64,000 nt of DNA from Melampsora larici-populina 98AG31 (Eukaryota > Basidiomycota > Pucciniomycetes > Pucciniales > Melampsoraceae), in contig NW_006768766.1 in the NCBI RefSeq assembly GCF_000204055.1, positions 776,706 through 840,705 of the forward strand, in the 5' to 3' direction. Made by a program: the position numbers and the translations under genes. Positions 23,442 to 33,817 of the stretch are shown in pieces. The notes under the pieces are model-generated. The model saw nothing but the letters and a program-made list of their open reading frames with translations. It was not told the DNA's origin and ran no database searches. Numbering within the stretch: position 1 is the first letter of the stretch; every line of letters starts with the position of its first letter.

Positions 23442-26400
23442 TTAAACATCAAACTCCTCATCACTTCCTTCCCATCTTGAATCTTCATCCATAAAATCTT
23501 CACCACTTTGTTGTTCATTTAAATCTTCTTCATCTGTACTTTCTTCTACTTCATTTGTGCCTCTTGCATAAAATTTCTTGACATGAGAAGCCGCATACCT
23601 TCGCCGTAATTCAGTACCATCTAATTCTTCTAAAATAAAAGATCCCATATGTAATTGTTCTTTGACTTTATAAGGTCCATTCCATCTGTTTTCAAATAAT
23701 TTACCCCATTGACTTTCTAAAGATGCATTATAAACTAAAACCATATCAGCAACTTCCAAAAGACTTTTCCTTAATTTGTGCACATTTTTCTTATCCCAAT
23801 ACCTAACACTTTCTTCTCTAACTCTCATCATTTTACTATAAGCATTATCCATCATTTCTTCTCTTCTTAATAACTGTTTAGTTCTTGCTTCTAATAATTC
23901 AGCTCTTGTATGTACTTCTTCCCAATTAACTCCTAAGAAAGTTCCAGCCTCAACATCAACAGGTAAGACCGCTCTTTGACCAAAAACCATCTCATAAGGT
24001 GAAATTCCTGTAGTTCTTTTTGTTGAAATTCTATCTGCAAATAAAACCATTGGTAAAGTTTTCCGCCAAGCACTTGGATTTGTACTACACATTTTGACTA
24101 AAGTATCCTTGATTGGCTTGTGTCCTCTCTCAACCATTCCAGCTGCCTGTGGATAATAAGGTGTAACAATTCTAAGTTTTGCTCCACAACTTTCAACCGC
24201 CTTGACTAATTCATCTTTAAATTCACCACCTCCATCAACTGTAACCATTTTAATTGCACCATACCTAAATATCCATTCTTTTTCTAAAAATTCAGCAACC
24301 TTATCCGCCTTTAAATTTACCAAAGGTACCGCTTCAACCCATCCTGATAAATCATCTCTAGCAACCACTAAATATTTATGTTGTCCAACTTTAATATGAA
24401 CAGCATCCATACTAATTCTACCAAATAAAGTAGCTTCACCTGTAGCATGACCTAATTCTTTAGGTGTTAAAGAACTCCGCTTTTGACAAGCTTCACAACT
24501 TTGAACCCATTCCCGCACAGACTTCTTCAAACTTGGCCACCAAAACCTAAGTACTATTCTTCTGTAAGTTTCTTCAACTCCTCTATGACCTAAACCTTCA
24601 TGTAATTGTTCTAAAATCCAATCTTGACCTTCAACATTTGTAACTACAACCTGAGCCATAGGATTTTGCCGCCGCATTAACCTTCCATTATCCAAATAAA
24701 ACTTATCACTCTTCCTCTTAATTGATTTAAATTCTTCATCACTAATATCTTCTGGTCTGATTAAATTTTCTAAGTAATTGACTAAGTGTTTCCAGAATCC
24801 AACTTGTCCCCATCTTGCGTCACCATCAAGTAAATCTTCATTGATAATTAAATCTCCACAATAAATTCCAAAATCATAATCACTGTTTGCAACATCAATA
24901 AGTTTCTTCTCTTCATTAAATTCCTCAGCATCACTATCTAAATCACTATCTCGAGGTCTGCGTGATAAACCATCTGGCATAGTAAAAGTCTTACCTGCTT
25001 TATGAACCAAGTCAAAAGAAAATAATTGAATAAAAGAAACCCATCTTGTCATAGGAGCATTAGGTAAGTCAGGGGTATTAATCATTTGAATCAAAGCTTT
25101 AGCATCTACTTGTAACTCAAAATGTTGACCCCATAAATGAACTTGTAATTTCTTCAAAATCTTTGCAACTCCACATAATTCTAATTTTGGTTGTGAGTAC
25201 CTTGATTCAACTTCAGTAAATGTAACAGATTCATACAACACTGGTCTATCTTTCTTAATTTTATCTTCTTGAGTTAATACCGCACCAGCCGCAATATAAC
25301 TTGAATCAACTGCTAATTTTAATTTACCCGCACCTTCACCATAAGTAATACTCTTCAAAGTAATTTCTCTACCTACAATTTCCTTCAATTGTTCAAAAAC
25401 ATCTTGACATACACTATCCCAATCCCAATCAACTCCCTTCCTTGTTAATCTTCTTAAAGGAGATGATAACTCAGAGAAACCTTCAATAAACATTCTTACA
25501 TAAACACATACACCTAAAAAGCCTCTAATTTGTCCTGGATCTTTTGGTACTGGCCAAGTTTGAATTTTGTTCCTCTTCTTAACTGAAATAGTGCGCCCAT
25601 GAAAACCAACTACATGTCCTACAATTTCTAATTCAGGTACACATGCAGCAAACTTCTTTCCTGAAACCGCAAGTCCAGCTTCCTCAATTCTGAATAAAAT
25701 TCTTTCCAATGTAACCGCATACTCATAAATAAATCTTCTTATACCTTCATTTTCAAATAAAACTTCATTGTCATAATCATCTCTGGGACCCATAATTCCA
25801 CCATCATCAATAAATACACCCGCATGTTCAGGAATCTCATCTTGTAAAATCCACATCATTTGAGCTTGATAAACTGCAACTGAATTTGTTGCACCTTGAG
25901 GAAGTCTAGTTAATTGAAATCTACCTAAGGGAGTCTCAAAAGTAGTCAAAGGTCTTGACTCAACCACCAATTCCCTCTCATCATAACCACCCATAATATC
26001 ACCAAGTCCATAACATGACCTTCCTGCAAAAGCTTCAACAAATTCTTCTGGAGCCGGTGGTACACCTGCATCCTTAATTGTAACTTTATTTAACTCTTGT
26101 AAATCATGAACTACTCTAAGTTTTCCATCATGCTTAATTACACAAAATACTGGGCTTGAATAACTTGAAGTACTTTGCTCGTATAAACCAGTTCTCAATC
26201 TTTGTCTGACTAATTCAATATATTCATGTCTTTTAGCTTTAGGAATTGGAATAACTTTCTTCTGCCAAGGTTCATGATCAACAACAGGAATAATATAAGG
26301 TAATCCATATTCATGTCTTAAAACACCTCTTTCACTTTCATTAAATGCAATTGATTTTTCTCTTAAGACAATAACATGTAAAATTAATTTCATTTCTTCA

Positions 26401-27002
26401 CTACTTAACCAACCAGGCGGACCAAAATTAACCATCTTAAGTCTTTCTTCAGTAACCTTTTCAGTTTCAATAAATTCAGGAGGAGTCTTGAGAACAGGAG
26501 TTTCATAAGGATCCCTCGACAGAGATGGTCTTTGAAGTGGAGGATTAAGATATTGAGGCATTGGTTCATTCACTGGCCTGATCTTCTTAGCCACTGGTTT
26601 GTACTTAGTTGCTCCAACAATAAATCCACCTTCTTTAAAGTCCTTACATACCAATTCTTGTTCCTTCATACCCAATCCACTTGCCAAATAAGATAATGAA
26701 ATCAATTCTTCTTTTTCAAATAAACCATCTTCAATCTTGAACCGTAATAATCTTCTCTTTCCACGTCTTGAACCCCTTCTTCTTGCTTTACATTTACCGC
26801 TATTCAAACATTTACCACCATAAAAATTATTAAACTCATCATCATTTGAAATAAAATTAAATTGAGAAAAATAAGAAATTGAATAAGAGTCAAAAGAAAA
26901 GTTTTGATCTTGAATATAAGATAAGTCAGAGAAATAATTGAAAGTACAATGAAAATTATTATGATGCAAATAGTTAGATGAACCAGGGGTGTTTTGCTGC
27001 AC
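23442..27002 (-). CDS. pol: Ty3-type retrotransposon Pol (RT-RNase H-integrase), no ATG at 5' end
   Basis: 1187 codons, open to TAA. Domains in order: an Arg-rich basic stretch (KARRRGSRRGKRR, about 72-84); reverse transcriptase with VIKHDGKLRVVHDLQELN, LPQGATNS and the catalytic FIDDGG near 395; RNase H (AVDSSYIAAGAVL near 563); integrase HHCC (HEGLGHRG near 799 to CEACQK near 834); integrase DDE (SMDAVHIK near 863, VDGGGEF near 920, MVERGHKPI near 955); and a C-terminal NRWNGPYKVKEQL region with an acidic tail. The first in-frame ATG is only at residue 112, and the frame is open upstream into the end of gag, in the -1 frame, so it is probably made as a Gag-Pol fusion. All catalytic residues appear intact, so the element may be recently active. 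Confidence 0.92.
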   Translation of the reverse strand: MQQNTPGSSNYLHHNNFHCTFNYFSDLSYIQDQNFSFDSYSISYFSQFNFISNDDEFNNFYGGKCLNSGKCKARRRGSRRGKRRLLRFKIEDGLFEKEELISLSYLASGLGMKEQELVCKDFKEGGFIVGATKYKPVAKKIRPVNEPMPQYLNPPLQRPSLSRDPYETPVLKTPPEFIETEKVTEERLKMVNFGPPGWLSSEEMKLILHVIVLREKSIAFNESERGVLRHEYGLPYIIPVVDHEPWQKKVIPIPKAKRHEYIELVRQRLRTGLYEQSTSSYSSPVFCVIKHDGKLRVVHDLQELNKVTIKDAGVPPAPEEFVEAFAGRSCYGLGDIMGGYDERELVVESRPLTTFETPLGRFQLTRLPQGATNSVAVYQAQMMWILQDEIPEHAGVFIDDGGIMGPRDDYDNEVLFENEGIRRFIYEYAVTLERILFRIEEAGLAVSGKKFAACVPELEIVGHVVGFHGRTISVKKRNKIQTWPVPKDPGQIRGFLGVCVYVRMFIEGFSELSSPLRRLTRKGVDWDWDSVCQDVFEQLKEIVGREITLKSITYGEGAGKLKLAVDSSYIAAGAVLTQEDKIKKDRPVLYESVTFTEVESRYSQPKLELCGVAKILKKLQVHLWGQHFELQVDAKALIQMINTPDLPNAPMTRWVSFIQLFSFDLVHKAGKTFTMPDGLSRRPRDSDLDSDAEEFNEEKKLIDVANSDYDFGIYCGDLIINEDLLDGDARWGQVGFWKHLVNYLENLIRPEDISDEEFKSIKRKSDKFYLDNGRLMRRQNPMAQVVVTNVEGQDWILEQLHEGLGHRGVEETYRRIVLRFWWPSLKKSVREWVQSCEACQKRSSLTPKELGHATGEATLFGRISMDAVHIKVGQHKYLVVARDDLSGWVEAVPLVNLKADKVAEFLEKEWIFRYGAIKMVTVDGGGEFKDELVKAVESCGAKLRIVTPYYPQAAGMVERGHKPIKDTLVKMCSTNPSAWRKTLPMVLFADRISTKRTTGISPYEMVFGQRAVLPVDVEAGTFLGVNWEEVHTRAELLEARTKQLLRREEMMDNAYSKMMRVREESVRYWDKKNVHKLRKSLLEVADMVLVYNASLESQWGKLFENRWNGPYKVKEQLHMGSFILEELDGTELRRRYAASHVKKFYARGTNEVEESTDEEDLNEQQSGEDFMDEDSRWEGSDEEFDV

Positions 27003-27031
27003 CTTGACAATTTCCCCATGTAAAGATTCAC

Positions 27032-29596
27032 CTACAAACCTTTTAAATGCCTTTGACCGTCATCAGCATCTTCTCTAACTAATTTCCAAACTTTCTTCCC
27101 ACTATTTGCATATCTATGCCTTCTTGAAGATTGATTTACTCTTGAATCTTCATGTTCATAAACTTGAGGAGGCCAGTCCATACCCGGAATACTCCTTTGA
27201 AACTCACTACCTTTCCCATCACAAGTTGAAAACCTTGCAACCATTCCTCTATCATCAACCATTGAAATTCTTTCACCATACTTCTCTGAAAACTGACAAT
27301 TTGCTTCAAAATCAACTAAGAATGGACGTCCTAAAATCACTGGTGCATCACCGGTAGTTAAAAAGAAATGAACTTTTCCTTGAACATGATTACCAAGTAA
27401 AAGTGGAACATTTTCAACAATACCAACTAATTCAGCTTCATTATTCACAATACCACGTAATGACATCTTGATTTTAACATGAGATTCTAAACCCATACTA
27501 TACGCAAAATCAACATTCATAACATTAATTTGAGAACCTGAATCAATAAGACATCTTGTAGTAATTTCATGATCTCCAAGTTCAACATTGAGAAAACCCA
27601 AAGGACATGAATACAACCAATCTTTCTGTCTACCCCAAATTGATTTTAATTTACCAAAATCCAAGTTTTCCAAATCCATATGATCCATATTACCAATATC
27701 TTCTTCCTTTATAATTTCATTACTACGCCTAATACTACCACTTGAACTTAAATTGACCTTCTTACTAAAACCATTTCCAACATTACCACCTTTAGCTTTC
27801 AAACCATCAACTAAATCCGGCACCAAATTAATTAATTCCTCCATTGTAAGTTGAGGCACCTTCATTTCTTTACACTTATCAATTAAACCTTCCAAAGCGC
27901 CATTCTTCTTACTTGAAACAATACCAGGTGACTTTGATCTTGGTTCTTCTTTCTTGACATTCTTTAAAGGTGAAATATAAGTAGGTTTTCTTGAAGTTCT
28001 TCCATCTTCAATTGAAATGTCCCTCAAAACCTTATGTCTTTGATCTGGAGTATTTGGATAACTTCCAGGTAAAATTTCTAAATCTGAATCAGTACTTAAA
28101 TCTTCAATTCTAGTACCTCTCTTTAAAATTTTCTTGGGAGTAATTTGAGGTGTACTTGAAGCAGGTACATCTCTTGAATTTTCCACAACTCCATCCCAAC
28201 CAGGTGTTGAAAACCTTTCTGAATTCTCACGTCTAAATTCTTCAGCTTGTTCATCAGTAATAATAATTTCTTCTTTTCTTCCTTCATCATTTCTTGAAGT
28301 TGATTCATTAATTTGATCTTGATTATCTTGATCCAAATTAGCAAAACGTGGTGAAGTCCTCTTCTTGATTAAAGGATCCACTTTCCTCCTTGCCGCATCT
28401 GATTCAAAAATAACTCTTCTTTGACTTGAAATAGAAGGAATGTTCCATTTACTTAAAGCTCCACAGCTTGATTTAACAGCTTCCTTTTCTTTATCTTCAT
28501 CCTTCTCAACTTTGACTTTGTTTTCAGTAACCTTTGTTGAATTTTCAATTACTAATTTTCTATACGGTTTCTGATCCCAAGGAATTCTGTCTCCATTAAG
28601 AAGAAAGAAAGATTTACCATCAAACTTGACCAAATTATCATCCACATCCTGCTTGACATATCTGCAATCATGAATTGAATGACCTTCTCTATCACAATAC
28701 CAACACATGTAAACAGACCTGCTACCACCTTCATTCCTCTTAAAATCATCATTTTCATTCCTGTTACCATAATTATTCCTTGAATAATTATTTTCTCTAT
28801 TACCACCATAATTACCACGAGTAGAATTACCATTACCACTGCTACCATAAGTCCTTCCACCTGTAGCACCACCTTTCTTCAAAGTTTCATTCTCTTTCTC
28901 AACCATTTCCAATTTCTTCTTCAACTGATCCAATAAATTACTTGTACCACCTGAACCACCTGAAATACCCAATGAAGTTTGTCTTTGAGTCCTAAAACTT
29001 TCCATCACTGAAGCAACATTTTCCTTCTTAAATGAAGACCTTTCTTCTTCATTCTTAGTTAAATCTCCAAAAGCCATATGCATCCGCATTACTCTACTAA
29101 CGTAATTTTCCAACATACTTAAATGAACCATTACATAATTATGACCAACCTTCTTCAACTGCCCTTCACTATCCATTAAAATTTTAATTTGATGTTGAAT
29201 AGGTGCTGAAAAAGCCTTGAAGTAATACCTTGCCATCTGTCTTGAATCACCTGAATCAATTTGACCTGAACTCTTCAAATAAATTAACATGGTCTTGAAT
29301 TTATTTTCAAACTTCACATAAGCATCATTTGTTGAAATACCACCAGCTCTAGCCAAATCATCACATAATTTATACAAGTCCTCATCCGTATACAAAGGTT
29401 GAGTACCTGCACCCCATAATTCATTCATCTCATTCTTCAATAACCTCCATCTTTGAGTCCTGTAACCAGCCATAGCTTCAATAACAGTCGTCATTTCATC
29501 ATCTTTAATAAAAAATTTGACTTGAAGACACTTATCTCTATCACTTGCATTATCAATCAAAGCAGCATCTTCAAAATCTCTCAAAAACCTTTCCAT
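27032..29596 (-). CDS. gag: Ty3-type retrotransposon Gag-protease
   Basis: 854 aa from the ATG at 29596 (MERFLRDFEDAALIDN). The N-terminal capsid-like helical region runs to about residue 190. A Gly/Asn-rich linker follows, then a CCHC zinc knuckle CWYCDREGHSIHDC at about 297-311 (C-x2-C-x4-H-x4-C), a long Ser/Lys-rich spacer, and a retropepsin-like aspartyl protease with CLIDSGSQINVM near 682 and VILGRPFL further on. Gag thus carries the protease, while Pol (RT onwards) is in the -1 frame just downstream. No inactivating change is visible. LTRs and the primer-binding site were not identified; the minus-strand leader before the ATG is followed upstream by another ORF only 210 bp away, so the 5' end may be truncated or the LTR very short. 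Confidence 0.88.
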   Translation of the reverse strand: MERFLRDFEDAALIDNASDRDKCLQVKFFIKDDEMTTVIEAMAGYRTQRWRLLKNEMNELWGAGTQPLYTDEDLYKLCDDLARAGGISTNDAYVKFENKFKTMLIYLKSSGQIDSGDSRQMARYYFKAFSAPIQHQIKILMDSEGQLKKVGHNYVMVHLSMLENYVSRVMRMHMAFGDLTKNEEERSSFKKENVASVMESFRTQRQTSLGISGGSGGTSNLLDQLKKKLEMVEKENETLKKGGATGGRTYGSSGNGNSTRGNYGGNRENNYSRNNYGNRNENDDFKRNEGGSRSVYMCWYCDREGHSIHDCRYVKQDVDDNLVKFDGKSFFLLNGDRIPWDQKPYRKLVIENSTKVTENKVKVEKDEDKEKEAVKSSCGALSKWNIPSISSQRRVIFESDAARRKVDPLIKKRTSPRFANLDQDNQDQINESTSRNDEGRKEEIIITDEQAEEFRRENSERFSTPGWDGVVENSRDVPASSTPQITPKKILKRGTRIEDLSTDSDLEILPGSYPNTPDQRHKVLRDISIEDGRTSRKPTYISPLKNVKKEEPRSKSPGIVSSKKNGALEGLIDKCKEMKVPQLTMEELINLVPDLVDGLKAKGGNVGNGFSKKVNLSSSGSIRRSNEIIKEEDIGNMDHMDLENLDFGKLKSIWGRQKDWLYSCPLGFLNVELGDHEITTRCLIDSGSQINVMNVDFAYSMGLESHVKIKMSLRGIVNNEAELVGIVENVPLLLGNHVQGKVHFFLTTGDAPVILGRPFLVDFEANCQFSEKYGERISMVDDRGMVARFSTCDGKGSEFQRSIPGMDWPPQVYEHEDSRVNQSSRRHRYANSGKKVWKLVREDADDGQRHLKGL
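27041..27047 (-). promoter_or_regulatory. Candidate -1 ribosomal frameshift site (T TTA AAA)
   Basis: On the minus strand the gag frame reads CAT TTA AAA GGT TTG TAG. The heptamer T TTA AAA obeys the X XXY YYZ slippery rule and lies two codons before the gag stop (27034-27032). Slipping back one base gives TTT AAA AGG TTT GTA GGT, which is exactly the pol frame and is open into Pol. A downstream stimulatory structure was not worked out. Confidence 0.75.
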
Positions 29597-29806
29597 ATCA
29601 CCACCTGATTTAAATGATAAACTTTTGTCAACTGGTTGAATTTTACAGAGAACAAAAATTTAAAGCTACTGTGAAATATTTTGAAATTCTAGCCAACCAA
29701 TACACAATCCATGGCGACAACATTAAGACTGGAAGTGTGGAGAATCAATAAGTTAACTAGCTGTAGTTTGTTGGTTGAAAGGATAGTTGAAAATGAAACT
29801 CACCTC

Positions 29807-30694
29807 TCAGAAAGTGAAACGACCCTCAACTTTCAGCTCCTCCATCGGAAATATGTCATAATGGACACCTTGGCAGAGGCTAGGCTCATCAATTTCCAAA
29901 CAAATTAAGTTGTAGAGAGCAAGCAGAATTGGTTTGCTTGTGGCTACGTTGAGAGGAATCCACAATTGCGGGCACCAGACTTGCAGGGTTTGTCGAATGC
30001 TATCCCGATCCTTCTTTGACATTTCTTCTTGGGAGAGTAGATAAGGCCGCCGAAGATCACCAGGTTTAATCGCTGAGCGTCCCATACCCTTTCCTGTAAT
30101 TTCTGCTGCATGTGCTTGAAGTTTCACAAGCGCGCCTTTGCTGAAACCGTGAGAGAGAAATTTGTTCACACTTTTCTTCAGAACCTCGCAAAGATCTTCC
30201 ACTTTTGAATTTTGCCTTCCTTTTTGAACCAGAGCTGGGAGATCTTCAGTCGAAGAGTTAGGGGTAGAATTGGAGTCGGCTATTGCAGATGTTGAGAACT
30301 CTGGCAAAGGATTTGTATCAATAGACATTCGTACACGTCCATTTACATTCAATCGGGACTGGTTGGATGTGGAAGCCACTGGCTGAAGAGATTTTGAAGT
30401 CGAGTTCTTATTGAGGAAAAGAACAAATTTATCAACCACTGGGGCCGCATTTTTTCTGTAGTGTTTCACCACCGCATCTTTTTTAGATCTTGCTGTGAGA
30501 TTTTCTTGGTTTATTCCTAAGATATCCATCATCTCGCGTAGCTTACCCATGCTACATAGGCGTTTCCTGTAATTAATATCCTCATCCAGGGAGATAAGAA
30601 AACCAAGACATTCTGATTTCCTTGCCTCATCCAGCTTACTGAATAGTTGGTTAACATCGTAATTAATTGGAGGAGTAAGTTGAGTGTCTGGCAT
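29807..30694 (-). CDS. Lineage-specific protein, unknown (295 aa)
   Basis: Single open frame from ATG at 30694 (MPDTQLTPPINYDVNQLFSK) to TGA at 29807. The N-terminal third is helical and charged (LFSKLDEARKSECLGFL, YRKRLCSMGKLREMMDILG). The middle is Ser/Thr/Asn-rich. The C-terminal half is hydrophobic and folded-looking (VWCPQLWIPLNVATSKPILLALYNLICLEI). The phrase LDEARKSECL resembles LEEARKSDCL in the gene at 37621-40535, so they may share a domain. A strong donor (GAG|GTGAGT at about 29803-29798) just past the TGA hints that the annotated stop could lie within a former exon. Function not recognised. Confidence 0.5.
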   Translation of the reverse strand: MPDTQLTPPINYDVNQLFSKLDEARKSECLGFLISLDEDINYRKRLCSMGKLREMMDILGINQENLTARSKKDAVVKHYRKNAAPVVDKFVLFLNKNSTSKSLQPVASTSNQSRLNVNGRVRMSIDTNPLPEFSTSAIADSNSTPNSSTEDLPALVQKGRQNSKVEDLCEVLKKSVNKFLSHGFSKGALVKLQAHAAEITGKGMGRSAIKPGDLRRPYLLSQEEMSKKDRDSIRQTLQVWCPQLWIPLNVATSKPILLALYNLICLEIDEPSLCQGVHYDIFPMEELKVEGRFTF

Positions 30695-31491
30695 GATTTA
30701 TTCAATAACGATTTATCAAACTGGAACAAATCCTAATAAAAGAAACAATAAGTGAAAAGATAAATTTGAATTTGATGGAGATAAGAAGTTTGAAAAATAA
30801 TATAAAGAAGTCTTTTTACGCTGGAAAGGAAAATTATTGTTCCTAAATCTCTTCGACTAGGCCTTAATATTGGTTTTTTGTCTTTCTTAGTCGACCGTCA
30901 TTACTCCCTAAGCTTGAAGAACTCATACTGAGAACTCGGACTGAGTGCAATAGAGATCCAGAATCCTCAGGCCTGTAAGCCGGGAGATTTTCACTTTCAC
31001 TCTCTTGTTGTTGAAATCCAGGATGCTGGGTCAGGGCTAAACTGTTCAGCTAATTCTAAACTTCTCAGCTGATTGCTCCGTTTGCTTACATTCCTCATTT
31101 ATGTTGCTGGATATGGGAGGAAAACTGTAAGCCGACAAAAACGTTGAAGTCAAGGTTGTTTGAAACTGTCCCTCAGCAGTTGACGGTATGCCTGGCTTCC
31201 GTGAACACCTCAATTGCATCCAAAGCAATCCGAGACAGTGTGTAACCGTGAACTAACTTGCTTTTGTAAGTTCACGGTTCTTGGACCTCCCAGGAACCGG
31301 GTCAAGGACCGGCGGCCCGGTCCTGATTGGACAACCCACCTGACTTCACCCCAAGCTTCAATTTTCTTGTTTTCTGTGGGAACTCTCAGATCATCAGCTA
31401 GAAAAGGCTTTTTCAGTCTATATTGAAGCATGCCGATTGGAATAAGCTGCACAGCTCTAACAACAAACCATTGGAGTCTGTCAAAGTCTCT
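30695..31491. other. Intergenic spacer between divergent ORFs
   Basis: Separates the minus-strand ORF at 30694 from the plus-strand ORF at 31492, so it should hold both promoters. Short frames here (31046-31228, 31210-31452) have no recognised product. Confidence 0.4.
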
Positions 31492-32205
31492 ATGGAGTCG
31501 ACTTCTCCAGATCAGCCAAACATGGAGGATCGAGATATTTCTACATCAGCCACAACCAATACAATCAGCAAAATCAACACCAATCAAAATCAGCTAGATA
31601 CCTCCACTGTTGAAATTTCCAAAGCTCTATCACCTAACATCAAATCAATGTCTTCTGATAAAACAAACACTCAAAATCGGCTTGAACCTATGTCATCCAC
31701 AACCAATACAACTAGCGAAGTCACCTTAGATGAAGGGAATCCCAACGATTCTACCATCCGATCCTCTGGAGCTCTTCATGATATCATAGAATTGAACCCT
31801 GAAAAAAACAAGAATGCAGATAATATCAAATCAGCAATTCCCAATACAACTTTGGAAGAGGATCCCGCATTCATATGCGACCAGCTTGCTTTGCAGAGCG
31901 CTTTGAAAGCGCAGGAGACTCTCTGTACTCTTGATTCTTCTGTCTTTCAAACCGAAGACACCAGGTCTGTTCCTTTCCAGGATTCCTCTTCTCAGACTGC
32001 CAACCTCGCAGTCACCAATGTCCGATCAGCCCGTTTGGAAGAGAAAAATCAGCCTGTAATTGATGGTTCAACTCAACAAGTGTTACAACCAGCTCCTGAG
32101 TTTGCCTCAGATAATTCATTGATTTCCCCTACCTCGGCTTCAACAGATTCTTTGTCATATACAAGTGCAATGATTTCTATATCTCAAGCTTGTACAAGTG
32201 ACTAG
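31492..32205 (+). CDS. Ser/Thr/Asn-rich protein, unknown (237 aa)
   Basis: Start placed at the first in-frame ATG (MESTSPDQPNMEDRD); the frame is open upstream to about 31423 without an ATG. The product is low in hydrophobic residues, rich in Ser, Thr, Asn and Gln (SATTNTISKINTNQNQ), with no motif that I recognise and no obvious signal peptide. It is probably disordered. A perfect GGCGGGC-TT-GCCCGCC hairpin lies at 32212-32227, seven bases after the stop. It may be an exon of a larger gene. Confidence 0.4.
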   Translation: MESTSPDQPNMEDRDISTSATTNTISKINTNQNQLDTSTVEISKALSPNIKSMSSDKTNTQNRLEPMSSTTNTTSEVTLDEGNPNDSTIRSSGALHDIIELNPEKNKNADNIKSAIPNTTLEEDPAFICDQLALQSALKAQETLCTLDSSVFQTEDTRSVPFQDSSSQTANLAVTNVRSARLEEKNQPVIDGSTQQVLQPAPEFASDNSLISPTSASTDSLSYTSAMISISQACTSD

Positions 32206-32572
32206 AATTTAGGCGGGCTTGCCCGCCCTTACACTCAATAAATAATGCTATATTCCTTACAATTGAATAAATTTAAAGCTGAAGTCAGAGTCAAGCAAAG
32301 AGAAAAGATTATCTATCAGGTCAATGACAAACACACACATTTCCTCAATTGACTGCATTAGCTTCAATTGAACTGGCACTGCGTAGCAGGCAAGTGGATA
32401 TTAGGTCAGCGGTAAATGTAATAGATAGGCATAGAAAGAAAGTTCTAAAAACCATTGTTTATACTACACAGGTGAAGCAGCTCCAAACTTATCTTTATGT
32501 GCTTCACAACCTAAGGTTGAACACATCAGGTGTTGAAACCTAACTATTTACAGGATAAAACTTCAAAATTTA
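32206..32572. other. 3' flank of the Ser/Thr-rich ORF
   Basis: Contains the GC hairpin at 32212-32227 and then AT-rich sequence with one short frame (32349-32543) that I do not support as a gene. Confidence 0.4.
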
Positions 32573-32855
32573 TGGCGTTCAAACATGTGTAAGAAATTTG
32601 CAAAACCAATGTGCAAGATCCGTGCAAGATCTGTGCAAGAAATCTTGCACGGATCTTGCACATCGGTTTTTTCACAACCCCCTGCTGTATGTATCTCACC
32701 AAGGGCAAACTGAGTCCTCGAAGCGGGGAAGCCTAGGTTCACACATAACTTTCTTAAGTCTGCAAGTTTTGTGGAAGTTCTATGCAAGATGTTTAAAAGA
32801 ACTTGCACAGAACTTTCTCGCAACTTGCAAATTTCTCGCGCATGTTTGAACGCCA
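32573..32855. mobile_element. Tc1/mariner-like MITE, 283 bp, flanked by TA
   Basis: Ends are inverted repeats of about 32 bp: TGGCGTTCAAACATG at the left, CATGTTTGAACGCCA at the right, then an AGAAATTTGCAA match further in, with about four mismatches between. Both sides are flanked by the dinucleotide TA (32571-32572 and 32856-32857), as expected for a Tc1/mariner target duplication. An inner inverted pair (32602-32630 with 32642-32670, core GTGCAAGATCCGTGCAAGAT) is near-perfect. No coding potential, so it would be moved by a transposase encoded elsewhere. Confidence 0.8.
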
Positions 32856-32857
32856 TA

Positions 32858-33817
32858 ATTGTACGTAGAATTCCATGATTTTACCACAGGGAATGATCTT
32901 AGACACATTTTCAAGGTTTTGTCCTGTAGCAAATCGGTTTCAACTTCTTAAATTTGACCTTGGATGTGACAGGATTCTTAGGAATGTCTGTAGTTATACA
33001 GGATATTTGAAACTGAGCTCATGTAGTTTGATGTCTATGCATCATTCTTTACTCAACAATTGCTTTACATCTTTCATGGGAACAATTCTTTGGTGCCAAA
33101 TCTTCACTCGTGATACTTTGACATGAGCATGCCCTCACTTTTGATCTTCTCTGTATAATCATTGTGCCTCATCTAGTTACATTAAAGGCAACTTCAGTAC
33201 ACATATAATCATCTATGGTAAAAATAATTCACTTTGATATCCATCTACGTTTGAGGCATTGAACTCCAAGAAACTTGTGACAGAATGGCCCTCAAGATTA
33301 CCATGCTTTTGTAATCATAAGCTACATGATGGACAATTTGAACCTTGACCTACACCCACTTTTTTATGGTAAGACAGCATCGGTGGATAAATCCAGCAAG
33401 AAATTTAAGCCATAAATATTTTTTGGGAGGAGATCAAGTTCAATTAGGTGAATACAAGGTAGCTTTTGAATCAGACATAGCATGTGGATAGATATTAAGG
33501 ATATACTAATGGCATGTTCTGAGCATCCAATGTAAAGAACAGTAAGCAGATTAAACAAAACCAATAATAAAGCTTCGAGTGGTGACATGAGAAAAATTGG
33601 ACATTTGAGAAAGAAAAGCAGAACTTTAGCTTGAGGAGAAGCAAGAATATACACTGAAAATCATGAGGGTCTAGATATTGTATAGGTTGTAGCCGGACAA
33701 AGAGATGAAGGACCAATAATAAGAAGATGGGACAGTCCAAAATACCCGTGGAATGAATTGTCATTCAAAAGTAATGACTCTATTGTATATCAGCTTATGC
33801 GGTTGACATCAGACTAA
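32858..33817. other. Intergenic DNA, no gene seen
   Basis: AT-rich; frames at 32875-33126 and 33364-33764 have hydrophobic, low-information products and no splice support. Confidence 0.4.

Noticed and set aside
33364..33764. Two overlapping hydrophobic minus-strand frames
   Set aside because: Low-information sequence within a degenerate repeat area.
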